The position numbers were made by a program, and so were the translations under genes. This document shows positions 8,673-17,931 of a DNA stretch of 64,000 nt, one piece after another; position 1 is the first letter of the stretch; each line of letters opens with the position of its first letter. The DNA is from Pseudomonas sp. MM213 (GTDB lineage Bacteria > Pseudomonadota > Gammaproteobacteria > Pseudomonadales > Pseudomonadaceae), in assembly GCF_020423045.1 (NCBI RefSeq), contig NZ_CP081943.1:2108001-2172000 (forward strand), given 5' to 3'. The notes beneath the pieces are model-generated. The model was not told where the DNA came from and ran no database searches. It was given only the letters and a program-made list of their open reading frames with translations.

Positions 8673-9671
8673 TCAAGGATCAACCTGAGCCATGAGTTCA
8701 GGGATGGTTTCCTTGCGATTGGCATAGCGCTGCGCCAACACGGCGCAGACCATCAGTTGAATCTGGTGGAACAGCATCAACGGCAGGATCAACACCCCCA
8801 TGGTGCTGCCGGCGAACAGGACCTGGGCCATCGGCACGCCGGTGGCCAGGCTCTTCTTCGAACCACAGAACAGGATGGTGATGCGGTCTTCCTGATTGAA
8901 GCCGAACGCCTTGCCCAGCACGGTGGACGCCAGCAAGACCAACGCCAGCAAAATGCAGCAAGCGACCACCAGTCCGGCCAGTTCCCAGAGTGGTATCTGA
9001 TGCCAGATCCCTTCGATCACCGCCTCGCTGAACGCGCCGTAAACCACCAACAGGATCGAGCCCTGGTCGACGAATTTCAGCCAGCTCTTGTTGCGCGCAA
9101 CCCAGGCGCCGATCCAGCGTCGGGCGATCTGTCCGGCAATGAACGGCAGCAGCAGTTGCACGCTGATCTTCAGAATTGCATCGAGCGTCGAGCCGCCTTC
9201 GCCGTGCACATTCAGCAGTAAAGTCACCAGCAACGGCGTGAGGAAAATCCCGAACAGGCTGGAGGCCGCCGCACTGCAAATCGCCGCAGGAATATTCCCG
9301 CGCGCCAGGGACGTGAACGCAATCGCTGACTGCACCGTAGCGGGCAGCGCGCAGAGGTAAAGCATGCCCATGTACAGGTCGGCGCCGATCATCGGCGACA
9401 GCAAGGGTTTGAGTGCCAGCCCAAGCAAGGGGAACAGGACAAACGTCAGGCTGAACACCAGCAAATGCAGGCGCCAGTGACCGGCCCCGGCGATGATCGA
9501 TTCACGCGACAGTTTGGCGCCATGCAGGAAAAACAGCAGGGCAATGGCGATGTTGGTCAGCCAGCCAAAACCGACCGCGACCTGACCACTGGCGGGCAGC
9601 AGGCTGGCGAGAATCACCACGCCGATCAGGGTCAGGGTGAAGTTGTCGGGTAAAAAACGGGGGCGGGTCAT
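8673..9671 (-). CDS. bile acid:sodium symporter family protein (SBF-like)
   Basis: This is an integral membrane protein of 332 aa with about ten hydrophobic helices. It is of the SBF-like branch (E. coli YfeH type), seen in PRFLPDNFTLTLIGVVILASL, ALLFFLHGAKLSRE and CGSKKSLATGVPMAQVLF. Members are presumed organic anion or sterol-like carriers, mostly uncharacterised. It is convergent with the aldehyde dehydrogenase, with only 19 nt between the stops, and stands alone on its strand. A substrate cannot be given. Confidence 0.82.
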   Translation of the reverse strand: MTRPRFLPDNFTLTLIGVVILASLLPASGQVAVGFGWLTNIAIALLFFLHGAKLSRESIIAGAGHWRLHLLVFSLTFVLFPLLGLALKPLLSPMIGADLYMGMLYLCALPATVQSAIAFTSLARGNIPAAICSAAASSLFGIFLTPLLVTLLLNVHGEGGSTLDAILKISVQLLLPFIAGQIARRWIGAWVARNKSWLKFVDQGSILLVVYGAFSEAVIEGIWHQIPLWELAGLVVACCILLALVLLASTVLGKAFGFNQEDRITILFCGSKKSLATGVPMAQVLFAGSTMGVLILPLMLFHQIQLMVCAVLAQRYANRKETIPELMAQVDP

Positions 9672-9860
9672 CGGTATTATCCGGTGGTGGCGAGGGGCGT
9701 GGGTCGACTCTAACGCGCCTGCCGATTACCGACTAACGCTAACAAGCCAGTAGATATCGCCTAACGGACATAACGTTGATGCGAATGTATTCATCAGCAA
9801 AAACAACGGGGGGGCGGCAACTTCATGCGGACGCGGTACTCGACCATGACACAAATCAAC

Positions 9861-9963
9861 TGTAGGAGCCGGCTTGCTGGCGAAGGCGTCCGTCCAGTCA
9901 ATAAATAGTTGACTGACCCACCGCCATCGTCGGAACGCCGCCCGCAGCAAGCCGGCTCCTACA
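9861..9963. repeat. inverted REP pair
   Basis: TGTAGGAGCCGGCTTGC at the left and GCAAGCCGGCTCCTACA at the right flank a spacer of about 65 bp, forming a REP doublet. It occupies part of the 336-bp gap between the SBF gene and tctA. The remaining sequence shows no gene. As the gap follows the tctA end and precedes the SBF gene, the pair may also act as a terminator or mRNA stabiliser. Confidence 0.8.
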
Positions 9964-10007
9964 GGGGAACGAGTACACCCGCAGAATCAGGTCGCCACCG
10001 CACACGC

Positions 10008-11516
10008 TCAATCATCCTCATGCAACTTGATGCCCCTGGCATGCAGCAGATGCGGCACCACCAGCACCAGCAACGTCAACGCCAGAAACGCAGCTGAGAT
10101 TGGCTGTGTCAGAAACACCGTCCAGTCGCCCTCGCTGATCGACAACGCGTTACGCAGCTGTTTCTCCGCCATCGGTCCCAGCAGCATGCCCACGATCACC
10201 GGCGCGACGGGGAAGTCGAACCGCCGCATCAACACCCCGCCCCACCCGATCGCCAGCATCAGCAACAGGTCGAAAGATGAGTGACGCATGCCATACACGC
10301 CGATGGTGGCGAACACCAGGATCCCGGCATTCAGATAGGGCCGGGGGATTTGCAGCAGTTTGACCCAGAGCCCCACCAACGGCAGGTTCAGCACCAGCAG
10401 GATGACGTTGCCGATGTACAGCGAGGCCACCAGGGTCCAGACCAGTGCACCCGAGGTTTCAAACAGCAGCGGCCCCGGTTGCAGGTTGTAGTTCTGGAAC
10501 GCCGCCAACAGGATGGCTGCCGTGGCGGAAGTCGGGATACCAAGCGTCAGCAACGGCACCAACGAACCGGTGGCGCTTGCGTTGTTCGCCGCTTCAGGGC
10601 CGGCGACGCCCTCGATGGCGCCCTCGCCTTTGTTGGCGGCAAATTCTTTCGGATACTTGCTGAGTTTGCGCTCGGTCGAATAGGACAGGAACGTCGGGAT
10701 CTCCGCACCACCGGCCGGAATCGAACCGAAGGGAAAACCGATCAGCGTCCCTCGCAGCCAGGCGGGAACCGAGCGTTTCCAGTCGGCGCGCGTCATCCAC
10801 AACGAGGACATGCGGTGTCGACCGGAGGCCTCTTCTTTCTGATACAGCAGGCTGTACAACGCCTCGCCCACCGCAAACAGCCCGACCGCCACCAGCACGA
10901 CTTCGATGCCATCGACCAGTTCCGGTACGCCCAAGGTGTAACGAGCGATACCCGAGGTCGAGTCCAGCCCGATCAAACCGATGGTCAAGCCAATCCCCAG
11001 GGATGCAAAGCCGCGCAACATTGACGCCCCGAGCACCGCAGACACCGTCGTGAACGACAGCACCAGAATCGCGAAATACTCCGCAGGCCCGAACTTCAGT
11101 GCCAGTTTCGCCACAATGGGCGCGAACAAGGTCAGCAGAACCGTGGCGATAGTGCCCGCCACAAAGGACCCGATGGCCGCCGTGGCCAAGGCCGGCCCCG
11201 CCCGGCCATTGCGGGCCATGAGGTTGCCTTCCAGGGCCGTGACCATGGAAGACGATTCCCCTGGGGTATTGAGCAAAATGGAGGTCGTGGAGCCGCCGAA
11301 CTGAGCGCCGTAGTAGATGCCGGCGAACATGATCAGCGCGCCGGTGGGATCGACCTTCGCGGTAATGGGCAGCAACAGCGCCACGGTCAGCGCCGGCCCG
11401 ATGCCCGGCAAGACGCCGATGGCGGTGCCGAGCAGACAACCAATGAACCCCCACATCAGATTGATCGGCGTCAGGGCCGAGGAAAACCCCATTGCCAGGC
11501 TTGCGAGAATATCCAC
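10008..11516 (-). CDS. tctA: tripartite tricarboxylate transporter, large permease TctA
   Basis: The large membrane subunit of a TTT-family importer has 502 aa and about ten or more hydrophobic helices. The family motif [18 protein letters not shown] is near the N-terminus, and [18 protein letters not shown] follows; a related repeat is [15 protein letters not shown]. The start is GTG at 11516, chosen because AGGAG lies 9 nt upstream. It is the last gene of a tctC-tctB-tctA operon on the minus strand. These systems import carboxylates such as citrate, tartrate or terephthalate using a periplasmic receptor; the substrate here is not evident. Confidence 0.92.
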   Translation of the reverse strand: MDILASLAMGFSSALTPINLMWGFIGCLLGTAIGVLPGIGPALTVALLLPITAKVDPTGALIMFAGIYYGAQFGGSTTSILLNTPGESSSMVTALEGNLMARNGRAGPALATAAIGSFVAGTIATVLLTLFAPIVAKLALKFGPAEYFAILVLSFTTVSAVLGASMLRGFASLGIGLTIGLIGLDSTSGIARYTLGVPELVDGIEVVLVAVGLFAVGEALYSLLYQKEEASGRHRMSSLWMTRADWKRSVPAWLRGTLIGFPFGSIPAGGAEIPTFLSYSTERKLSKYPKEFAANKGEGAIEGVAGPEAANNASATGSLVPLLTLGIPTSATAAILLAAFQNYNLQPGPLLFETSGALVWTLVASLYIGNVILLVLNLPLVGLWVKLLQIPRPYLNAGILVFATIGVYGMRHSSFDLLLMLAIGWGGVLMRRFDFPVAPVIVGMLLGPMAEKQLRNALSISEGDWTVFLTQPISAAFLALTLLVLVVPHLLHARGIKLHEDD

Positions 11517-11540
11517 CCTGTTGATCTCCTGCGGCCTGAA

Positions 11541-12035
11541 TCAGATCCAGGCGTTGACAAGCGGCGGAAGGGAAACCCCCAGCCCTGCATTGAACAGCCA
11601 GTAAATCGGGAGCGTCAGGGCAATGCCGATGGCGAGATCGCGCAGCGGATGACGACTGCCGAAACCCCGCGCCGAACAGGCAAACAACAGCGCGGCCGAC
11701 AGGACAAAGCCAATGAGATTGATAAGCACGGCAACGCCTAGCAGCCCCCCCGTCACCCAGGCCACCCCCGCTTTGCCGCCGGGCACCACTTTGGCGGACT
11801 CGTCATCGTGATCGGCCAGTTCGCGAAAACCGCCGGTGACGGCTTGAAAGCACAGAACCACCCCCACGCCCGCGAGGAATACCGCCACGGCGTAGGGATA
11901 GACGTACGCGCCCAGGATGACGAACCCCATCTCCTCGGGAAACAGGAAGGCGCCGTAGCCCAGCATGGCGCTAATGGCGAGCACACCGACGCCAATCGCC
12001 AGTTGCACCGGCACGATTGCACGCGATTGACTCAT
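11541..12035 (-). CDS. tctB: tripartite tricarboxylate transporter, small permease TctB
   Basis: This is the small membrane subunit of the TTT importer, 164 aa with four hydrophobic spans, as usual for TctB. A short charged loop (ELADHDDESAKV) lies between spans two and three. Its start overlaps the stop of tctC by 4 nt (ATGA), and tctA begins 24 nt downstream. TctB is thought to assist TctA; sequence conservation in the family is low, so the call rests on topology, size and position. Confidence 0.88.
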   Translation of the reverse strand: MSQSRAIVPVQLAIGVGVLAISAMLGYGAFLFPEEMGFVILGAYVYPYAVAVFLAGVGVVLCFQAVTGGFRELADHDDESAKVVPGGKAGVAWVTGGLLGVAVLINLIGFVLSAALLFACSARGFGSRHPLRDLAIGIALTLPIYWLFNAGLGVSLPPLVNAWI

Positions 12036-13003
12036 GGCTTGACCAGCCCCACTTCCACCAGCATTGCCCGCAGCCGCACGTGCTCCGCATCGACGAATTT
12101 GCCGAACTCGTCACCGGTGAGGATGTTGGGCGACCATTTGTTGGTTTCGATGTTGTCTTTCCAGACTTTGCTGTTGGCGGCCGCCACCACGGCGTCGGTG
12201 ACTTCCTTGCGCTGCTCGGGCGTGAGGCCCGCGGCACCGTAAACACCACGCCAGTTGCCGATGATCACGTCATACCCGCTTTCTTTAAGCGTCGGGGCGT
12301 CGATGCCTGCAACGCGCTCCGGTGCGCCGATGGCGAGTACACGGAACTGATCGCTCCTGATGTATTGGCCAAGTTCGGCATAACCGCCGGTGATGACTTT
12401 GATCTGCCCGCCCAACGCCTGGGCAACCACTTCCCCCCCGCCGGCGAAGGCAACGTAATTGACCTTGTTGACCGGGACGCCCATTTTCGCGGCCAGTTCA
12501 GCAATACCGATGTGATCGATCGAGCCCTTGGAGCCCCCGCCCCAGGCAATGCTGGTCGGTTTTTCCTTGAAGGCTTTCAGCAAGTCGTCCAGGGTTTTGA
12601 ATTCGGATTCCTTGCGCACCGCAATCACGTTGTATTCGGTAAACAGCCGGGCAATCGGCGTCACATCCTTCAAGGTAATCTGCGGGTTGTTCTGCTCAAT
12701 GCCAGCAACCATGATCGCGCCCATCACAAGCAGCGCATCCGGATCGCCCTTGGTGCTGTTGGCAAACTGCGCTAGCCCCAGCGTGCCCCCCGCGCCGCCC
12801 TTGTTTTCGAAGGTGACGGATTTGGCCACATTGGCTTCAACCAAGGCTTTGCCCAGCACGCGTGCGGTCTGGTCATAACCGCCACCCACCGAACCTGGGG
12901 CCATGAACTTGACGGTTTCCAGCGCAAAGGCAGGCGTTGTGAGCACAGCGGCAGTGACGACAACCGCGAGGCAAAGGGTGGATCGACGTAACGATGCGAA
13001 CAT
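12032..13003 (-). CDS. tctC: tripartite tricarboxylate transporter receptor TctC (Bug family)
   Basis: This is a periplasmic receptor of the Bug/TctC family, 323 aa. A signal peptide ending TTPAFA is followed by the typical FMAPGSVGGGYDQTARVLG strand, VENKGGAGG-like segment (FENKGGAGGTLGLAQF) and GGYAELGQYI. It heads the operon and overlaps tctB by 4 nt. A GGGAG precedes the ATG. Bug receptors bind small carboxylates, but the ligand is not deducible here. Confidence 0.92.
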   Translation of the reverse strand: MFASLRRSTLCLAVVVTAAVLTTPAFALETVKFMAPGSVGGGYDQTARVLGKALVEANVAKSVTFENKGGAGGTLGLAQFANSTKGDPDALLVMGAIMVAGIEQNNPQITLKDVTPIARLFTEYNVIAVRKESEFKTLDDLLKAFKEKPTSIAWGGGSKGSIDHIGIAELAAKMGVPVNKVNYVAFAGGGEVVAQALGGQIKVITGGYAELGQYIRSDQFRVLAIGAPERVAGIDAPTLKESGYDVIIGNWRGVYGAAGLTPEQRKEVTDAVVAAANSKVWKDNIETNKWSPNILTGDEFGKFVDAEHVRLRAMLVEVGLVKP

Positions 13004-13022
13004 GCGTTTTCTCCCGGGACTT

Positions 13023-13030
13023 TTGTTTTT
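13023..13030 (-). promoter_or_regulatory. AANAANAA (Crc/Hfq-type) motif upstream of tctC
   Basis: On the minus strand AAAAACAA lies about 20 nt before the tctC ATG, overlapping the likely leader. This is the expected place for an Hfq/Crc catabolite-repression site. Confidence 0.35.
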
Positions 13031-13275
13031 ATGGGGCGCCGGCTGAACGTCGGTCCGGACATAAATCCGGATCGTTGAACAGCCATCTCGGGATAAGCGT
13101 AGGCCATGGTTGGAATGGCGGCATACAACAGTGAATCAGTTCATTTCAGGAAGACGCCTGCATGGATGCGCGGCGCGTTGCACGGACTCAAAATGGTGGC
13201 CGTCGCGGTGGGAGCAGTTGCAGGATTGCTGGATGACTTTTGAGCGCCATTGACCGGGATTGACCCGCTGATACC

Positions 13276-13310
13276 GCCCCTTCCCTGACTCGCACAGTCA
13301 AGGAAGGGGC
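13276..13310 (-). terminator. hairpin downstream of the polyamine-binding protein gene
   Basis: A 15-bp stem with one mismatch (GCCCCTTCC against GGAAGGGGC, extended by TGACT/AGTCA) closes on a CGCAC loop, 8 nt past the stop of the polyamine-binding gene. No T run follows on the minus strand, so it may be a weak or factor-aided terminator. Confidence 0.5.
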
Positions 13311-13318
13311 AATCAACC

Positions 13319-14407
13319 TCAGGTATTGGTTTTCAACTTGGTCCACAGACGCGTGCTCAGCCGCGCAATCGCCGCCGGCAGTTCCTCGACGGTAAACAGC
13401 TTGTCCAGCACGCTCTTCGGCGGGTAGATCGCCAGGTCCTGCTTCACGGCCGGGGTCACATACTGATCCGCAGTGAGGTTGGGGTTGGCGTAGTGGATGC
13501 TGTTGCTGATGTTGGCAATGACTTGCGGTGTCAGCAGATAGTTCATGTAGGCGTAGCCGTTTTTCTCGTGCGGCGCGCTTTTGGGCATGACCACCATGTC
13601 GAACCACAGGGTCGAGCCTTCATCAGGAATCGAGTAAGCGATGTCGATGCCGTTGTTCGCTTCCTTGGCGCTGGCGGCAGCTTGAACGATGTCGCCGTTG
13701 AAGCCGATCACCGCGCAGACATTGCCGTTCGCCAGGTCACTGATGTACTTGGACGCATGGAAGTACTGCACGTACGGCCTGATTTTCAGCAGCGCCTGCT
13801 CGGCTTTCTTGTAGTCCGCCGGTTCGTGGCTATGGGGCGGCAGGCCCAGGTAATTGAGGGTGATTGGCAGGATTTGCGTCGGGTTATCGATGATCGCCAC
13901 GCCGCACTGGCTGAGTTTCTTGATGTTTTCTTCTTCAAAAAACAGCTTCCAGGAATGGGTGACATCGGTGTTGCCGAAGATCGCCTTGATCTTCTCGACG
14001 TTGTAACCGATCCCCGCCGTGCCCCACATGTACGGATAGCCGTACTGGTTGCCCGGGTCATTGACCTCGAGTTTTTTCATCAACGCCGGGTCAAGGTTTT
14101 TCCAGTTCGGCAGCTGGCTCCGGTCGAGTTTCTGAATGGCCCCGGCCTTGATCAGGCGCGACAGGAAATGGTTCGAAGGGCTGACCACGTCGTAGCCGGT
14201 GTTGCCGGTCATCAGCTTCGATTCCAGCACTTCGTTGCTGTCGTGGATATCGTAAGTCGCCTTGATCCCGGTTGCCTGGGTGAAGCTGGTCAGGGTGTCG
14301 TCGGCGATGTAGCCGTTCCAGTTGGAAATATTGACGACTTCGTCGGCGTACGTGGCGGCCGACAACGTGGTCAGTACAACCATCAGGGGAATTGTGTTCG
14401 CGCGCAT
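13319..14407 (-). CDS. polyamine ABC transporter substrate-binding protein (PotF/SpuD-like)
   Basis: This is a periplasmic receptor of the PotD/PotF type, 362 aa. A signal peptide ending SAATYA precedes the family opening VVNISNWNGYIADDTL, and then YDVVSPSNHFLSRLIKAG. The segment YPYMWGTAGIGYNVEKI and the domain-II region FDMVVMPKSAPHEKNGYAYMNYLL also match. The ATG at 14407 has AAGGTG upstream; a TTG two codons earlier is less likely. No permease or ATPase lies beside it, so it may serve a transporter elsewhere. It is next to a PuuB-like oxidoreductase on the same strand, consistent with use of putrescine-like amines. Confidence 0.88.
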   Translation of the reverse strand: MRANTIPLMVVLTTLSAATYADEVVNISNWNGYIADDTLTSFTQATGIKATYDIHDSNEVLESKLMTGNTGYDVVSPSNHFLSRLIKAGAIQKLDRSQLPNWKNLDPALMKKLEVNDPGNQYGYPYMWGTAGIGYNVEKIKAIFGNTDVTHSWKLFFEEENIKKLSQCGVAIIDNPTQILPITLNYLGLPPHSHEPADYKKAEQALLKIRPYVQYFHASKYISDLANGNVCAVIGFNGDIVQAAASAKEANNGIDIAYSIPDEGSTLWFDMVVMPKSAPHEKNGYAYMNYLLTPQVIANISNSIHYANPNLTADQYVTPAVKQDLAIYPPKSVLDKLFTVEELPAAIARLSTRLWTKLKTNT

Positions 14408-14432
14408 GTTCAATCACCTTATTGATGAGCTT

Positions 14433-14440
14433 TTGTTGTT
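14433..14440 (-). promoter_or_regulatory. AANAANAA (Crc/Hfq-type) motif upstream of the polyamine-binding gene
   Basis: On the minus strand the stretch reads AAAAAACAACAAAAG, containing AACAACAA, about 26 nt before the ATG. It fits the Hfq/Crc target consensus and lies between this gene and the upstream oxidoreductase. Confidence 0.4.
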
Positions 14441-14458
14441 TTTTGATCGCCGGGGTTT

Positions 14459-15760
14459 CTAGATTTCTGTTCTGGCCCTGATCGCCTCCACGCGCATGCG
14501 AAGCATGGCACCGATATCGAGCAAGGGCTTTGGTGGCAGCCAGCCCGGTTGCGCCCTGCGCATGACCGATTCGAGGATCGGCGAGCAGGTGCCCGAGGCC
14601 ATTTCGGCGAGCAATCGCCCCCACAGCGTGCCGCGCGCAACGCCCGAACCATTGCAGCCAGCCACCGCATACACGCCCTCTTCGACCTTGCAGAAAAAGG
14701 GTTGCCCGGTGCGCGAGGCGCTCAAATGTCCGGTCCAGGTGTACTGGATGTCTTGCTCGCCCAAAAACGGAAAGCGCCGTTGCAAGCCGAGCACATGGTG
14801 TTTGCGCCGATGCAGCAGTTCACTGTCGGTCAGGTCACGAGAGCGGTACTCCGCAGTGTTGCGGATCATCACGCGACGGTCCGGGGTCAGGCGCACCGTG
14901 GCGCCGAGCGGCCGGGTGGAGAGCACGCCCCACGGTTCGACGGCGCCGATGGACTGGAACTCTTCATCGCTGAGCGGCCGGGTAAGGCTGGCGCTGAGTT
15001 CCATCGGGAAGGTTCCGCTGTCCTCTATGCCCGACCGGGGAATGAACGCGTTCAGGCACACCAGGACTTGCGGCGCCTCGATACTGCCAGCGATGCCATT
15101 GGCGCGAATTCGCCCTTTGCCCAGACGCTCCAGGCCGGTGATGTCGGTGTTCTCGAACACGGTCACGTTGTCCGGCAGTGCATCCAGCAAGCCCTTCACG
15201 TATTTCGCCGGTTGCAGCAGCGCGTTGCCCTGACCGCACCAGATCGCGGCCTGGTAGTGCCGGGTGCCGAGTTTTTCGCTCAGTTGCTCACCTTGCAGAA
15301 ACTCAGCAGAAGCGCCGACGGCGCGTAGCGTCGCCAGTTTGCCTTCGACATCGGTCAACTTGCCTGGGTCGCTGACCGCGAAGAAGTAACCGCAATCCCT
15401 GAAGTCGCATTCGATACCGTGACGGGCGATGCGTTGGCGCACTTCGTCGCTGGCAGCCCGTGAAATCGCGGTGTCCACTTCATAACCGGCGAACCCGTGG
15501 TTGCCGATCAACTCGTCCCTGGTCGGGTGTTCGTGACCTACGACGAAGCCTGAGTTGCGCGCCGAAGCGCCCTGCGCCGCGCGTTGCCGATCGACGATCA
15601 CGATCCGCGCCTGAGGGTGCAATTGCGCGAGCGAGTGCGCGGCACTCAGCCCGGTGATACCGGCACCGATAATCAGCCAGTCGGCTTTTACCGTGCCTTT
15701 GAGAGGACCGCGAGCGGCTGAACTTCCCGCCTGCGCAATCCAGCCACATTCATTGGTCAT
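14459..15760 (-). CDS. FAD-dependent oxidoreductase (DAO family, PuuB-like)
   Basis: This flavin amine oxidase of 433 aa belongs to the DAO/glycine-oxidase-type family. The Rossmann FAD motif is at about residues 27-50 (ADWLIIGAGITGLSAAHSLA), then GASARNSGFVVGHEHP. The C-terminal FAD contact is YAVAGCNGSGVARGT. The closest recognisable type is gamma-glutamylputrescine oxidase (PuuB). It is first in a minus-strand pair with the polyamine-binding protein and divergent from a LysR regulator. The neighbourhood suggests import and oxidation of a polyamine or related amine, but the exact amine is inferred. Confidence 0.82.
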   Translation of the reverse strand: MTNECGWIAQAGSSAARGPLKGTVKADWLIIGAGITGLSAAHSLAQLHPQARIVIVDRQRAAQGASARNSGFVVGHEHPTRDELIGNHGFAGYEVDTAISRAASDEVRQRIARHGIECDFRDCGYFFAVSDPGKLTDVEGKLATLRAVGASAEFLQGEQLSEKLGTRHYQAAIWCGQGNALLQPAKYVKGLLDALPDNVTVFENTDITGLERLGKGRIRANGIAGSIEAPQVLVCLNAFIPRSGIEDSGTFPMELSASLTRPLSDEEFQSIGAVEPWGVLSTRPLGATVRLTPDRRVMIRNTAEYRSRDLTDSELLHRRKHHVLGLQRRFPFLGEQDIQYTWTGHLSASRTGQPFFCKVEEGVYAVAGCNGSGVARGTLWGRLLAEMASGTCSPILESVMRRAQPGWLPPKPLLDIGAMLRMRVEAIRARTEI

Positions 15761-15903
15761 GCCTCACCTCATTGACTGTCATTCTGCGAGCGCATGCTGT
15801 AATCGCATGGACGTTTCCGGAAAACGCTCGCCAGAGCTAGAATCTATAAGGCCTGTAGTGATACAACCAACGTTATAAAATCATCGAGCCATTCAGAAAA
15901 CGC

Positions 15904-16806
15904 ATGGATAAAATTCGCCACATTCCTTCGCTCCAGGCCTTGCAGGCGCTGGTGGAAGTCTCCGACTCGGGCAGCTTCACCCAAGCGGCCGCCAGGCTGT
16001 GCCTGACCCAAAGTGCGGTGAGCCGAAAGATTCAGCTATTGGAAAGCCACTTCGGCGTGCCGATGTTTGCGCGGAACAGCCGCCATGTGCGACTGACGCC
16101 GGAAGGCGAACAGGTGTTGGGCACCGCACGAAATATCCTGGCGCAACTGAAAACCCTGGAGGACCGCCTCTCGCCACAGGAACGGCCCTTCCGCATCCGC
16201 ATGCATGTGTCGCTGGCGGTTCGTTGGTTGCTGCCGAAGTTGAGCGAGTTTTATCGAAGTCATCCGCAGGTTTCGCTGTCGATCGAGACCGTGGCGACAG
16301 AAGTGGTGGAGCCGGCCATCGACAGTGATGCGTACATTCTCTATCTGCCCGAGCCGTCCGCTGACCCGGATAGCCTGACCCTGTTCAAGGAAGCGTTGGT
16401 GCCGGTGTGCGCGCCCGGACTGGGCACCTCGACGCGACCACTGGCAGCGGTGGAAGATCTGGTGAGTTTCCCGCTGTTGCATCGCTCGGCGGACCGCAAT
16501 GATTGGGCTCAGTGGTTGTCGGCCAATGGCGGTAAATCGCTGGATGATTACCGGCACATCCCCTTCAACCTCGATGAACTGGCGCTGGACGCGGCGGCGA
16601 GAGGATTGGGTGTGGCGATGACGGATATGACGCTGGCAGGAGAGTCGATAGAACGGGGGGTGCTGGTTATCCCGTTTGGCCGGCCGTTGGCAACACGCGG
16701 TATTTACGCGTTGAATCTGCAACCTTCAGCCGTTGCTCATCCGGCTTGCGCGATGGTTCTGCAATGGTTTGCGCAGCAGGCCGAAAGGCAAGACCTTCAG
16801 CGTTAG
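15904..16806 (+). CDS. LysR-family transcriptional regulator (GcvA-like)
   Basis: This is a LysR-type regulator of 300 aa. The N-terminal helix-turn-helix is clear (GSFTQAAARLCLTQSAVSRKIQLLE, residues 24-48 or so), followed by RLTPEGEQVL and a periplasmic-binding-like effector domain. The domain end with DYRHIPFNLDELALDAAARGLGVAM resembles the GcvA group. It is divergent from the PuuB-like oxidoreductase with a 143-bp gap between them, so it likely controls that gene and the polyamine-binding gene. Confidence 0.9.
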   Translation: MDKIRHIPSLQALQALVEVSDSGSFTQAAARLCLTQSAVSRKIQLLESHFGVPMFARNSRHVRLTPEGEQVLGTARNILAQLKTLEDRLSPQERPFRIRMHVSLAVRWLLPKLSEFYRSHPQVSLSIETVATEVVEPAIDSDAYILYLPEPSADPDSLTLFKEALVPVCAPGLGTSTRPLAAVEDLVSFPLLHRSADRNDWAQWLSANGGKSLDDYRHIPFNLDELALDAAARGLGVAMTDMTLAGESIERGVLVIPFGRPLATRGIYALNLQPSAVAHPACAMVLQWFAQQAERQDLQR

Positions 16807-16820
16807 GTGCTCCCACCGGC

Positions 16821-16895
16821 CCCATCGCCAGCAAGCCGGCTCCTACAGGTTCGCGGCGTTTGTACCGAATCCTTGCCGGCGATGGCGGTCGCAAG
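16821..16895. repeat. REP sequence
   Basis: A REP core (CGCCAGCAAGCCGGCTCCTACAG) is followed by a partial inverted copy (CCTTGCCGGCGATGGCG). It sits just after the LysR gene. Confidence 0.65.
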
Positions 16896-16921
16896 ATCAC
16901 CGCAAAACCCAATGGCCGTGC

Positions 16922-16976
16922 ATTACAAACTTGTCATCGAGTTGTCAGCGTAGCCAGCACCCTCGCTTCCTAAAGT
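16922..16976 (+). promoter_or_regulatory. CusR/CopR-like box and promoter of the alpha/beta hydrolase
   Basis: ATTACAAACTTGTCAT at 16922-16937 matches the CusR/CopR dyad ATGACAANNTTGTCAT in all but one position. A -10-like TAAAGT at 16971 begins 34 nt after the box. The same box with a TAACCT at exactly the same offset lies upstream of the DUF2790 gene, so both are probably targets of the response regulator encoded just downstream. Confidence 0.65.
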
Positions 16977-17037
16977 GGCGTCGTCAGTCACCCACACCGG
17001 GTGACGCCTCCCACTGATGATGACAAGGGTCGATACC

Positions 17038-17808
17038 ATGAAACCATTGAACAAACTCTGCCTGATCGCCGCCAGCCTGCTGATGCTCGGCACCGGCTCC
17101 GCCATGGCCGGCGACATCGCGCCGGTCAAGGCCGACAACGTCGTGCTGGTACACGGCTCCTGGGCTGATGGCTCAAGTTGGGCGGACGTGATTTCGCGGT
17201 TGCAGGCCGCCGGATTGCACGTCACCGCCGTTCAAAACCCGTTGACCTCGGTCGCCGATGACGTCGCCGCCACCCAGCGTGTACTCAACCAACAGGACGG
17301 CCCGACGGTGTTGGTCGGCCACTCCTACGCCGGCACCGTGGTCAGTGAAGCCGGGGTCAATCCAAAGGTCAGCTCGCTGGTCTACGTCGCGGCCCGCGCC
17401 CCGGACGCCGGGGAAGATTTCGTCGCCCTGTCAGCCAAATACCCGACCATGCCCGTGCGTGCCGGCACCGAAGAACACGACGGTTTCGTCAGCCTGAAAC
17501 AGGATGCCTTCCTCAAATATTTCGCCAGCGACGTGCCCCACGACAAGGCGATGCAACTGTTCGCCGTGCAGCAACCGATTGCCAAAACCCTGTTCACTGA
17601 TCGCACCACCGCAGCCGCCTGGCACAGCAAACCGTCGTGGTACGCGGTCTCCAGCCTCGACCAGACCATCAACCCGGACCTCGAACGCTTCCTCGCCAAA
17701 CGCATGGGCGCGACCACCATCGAGCTGCCGTCGAGCCATTTGTCGCTGGTTTCCCATTCCAAAGAAATCGCCGACCTGATCCTCGAAGCCTCCGGCCGCC
17801 AGCCATAA
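17038..17808 (+). CDS. secreted alpha/beta-fold hydrolase
   Basis: This 256-aa protein has a signal peptide (LCLIAASLLMLGTGSAMA) and an alpha/beta-hydrolase domain. The oxyanion region is VLVHGSWADGSSW, the nucleophile elbow is GHSYAGTVVSE with Ser in the centre, and a late His is in SSHLSLVSHS. This resembles plant salicylate-esterase-like and EstC-type hydrolases. The start at 17038 follows AAGGG; an ATG at 17017 has no such site. It shares its operator with the next operon, which encodes a DUF2790 protein and a metal-type two-component system. A periplasmic role in the same stress response is therefore likely, but its substrate is unknown. Confidence 0.82.
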   Translation: MKPLNKLCLIAASLLMLGTGSAMAGDIAPVKADNVVLVHGSWADGSSWADVISRLQAAGLHVTAVQNPLTSVADDVAATQRVLNQQDGPTVLVGHSYAGTVVSEAGVNPKVSSLVYVAARAPDAGEDFVALSAKYPTMPVRAGTEEHDGFVSLKQDAFLKYFASDVPHDKAMQLFAVQQPIAKTLFTDRTTAAAWHSKPSWYAVSSLDQTINPDLERFLAKRMGATTIELPSSHLSLVSHSKEIADLILEASGRQP

Positions 17809-17824
17809 CGCCAGGCCCGGTTTC

Positions 17825-17879
17825 ATTACAACTTTGTCATTGAACTGTTGGTCGGCTGTCCGGATCGCCTGGTTAACCT
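17825..17879 (+). promoter_or_regulatory. CusR/CopR-like box and promoter of DUF2790-regulator operon
   Basis: ATTACAACTTTGTCAT at 17825-17840 repeats the box seen upstream of the hydrolase gene, with a TAACCT -10-like element at 17874. Spacing from box to -10 is identical (34 nt). This implies positive autoregulation of the downstream two-component system. Confidence 0.65.
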
Positions 17880-17931
17880 GAACTCACTGTCAGGCCATTC
17901 CCGGCAGCCAACCTGAATAGAGAGACACCTC

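Larger units (their letters stand above)
13004..13318. other. 315-bp gap between tctC and the polyamine-binding protein gene
   Basis: No convincing gene is seen. It must contain the tctC promoter. It also holds the AAAAACAA motif near tctC and a strong hairpin near its right end. The rest is unexceptional. Confidence 0.6.
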
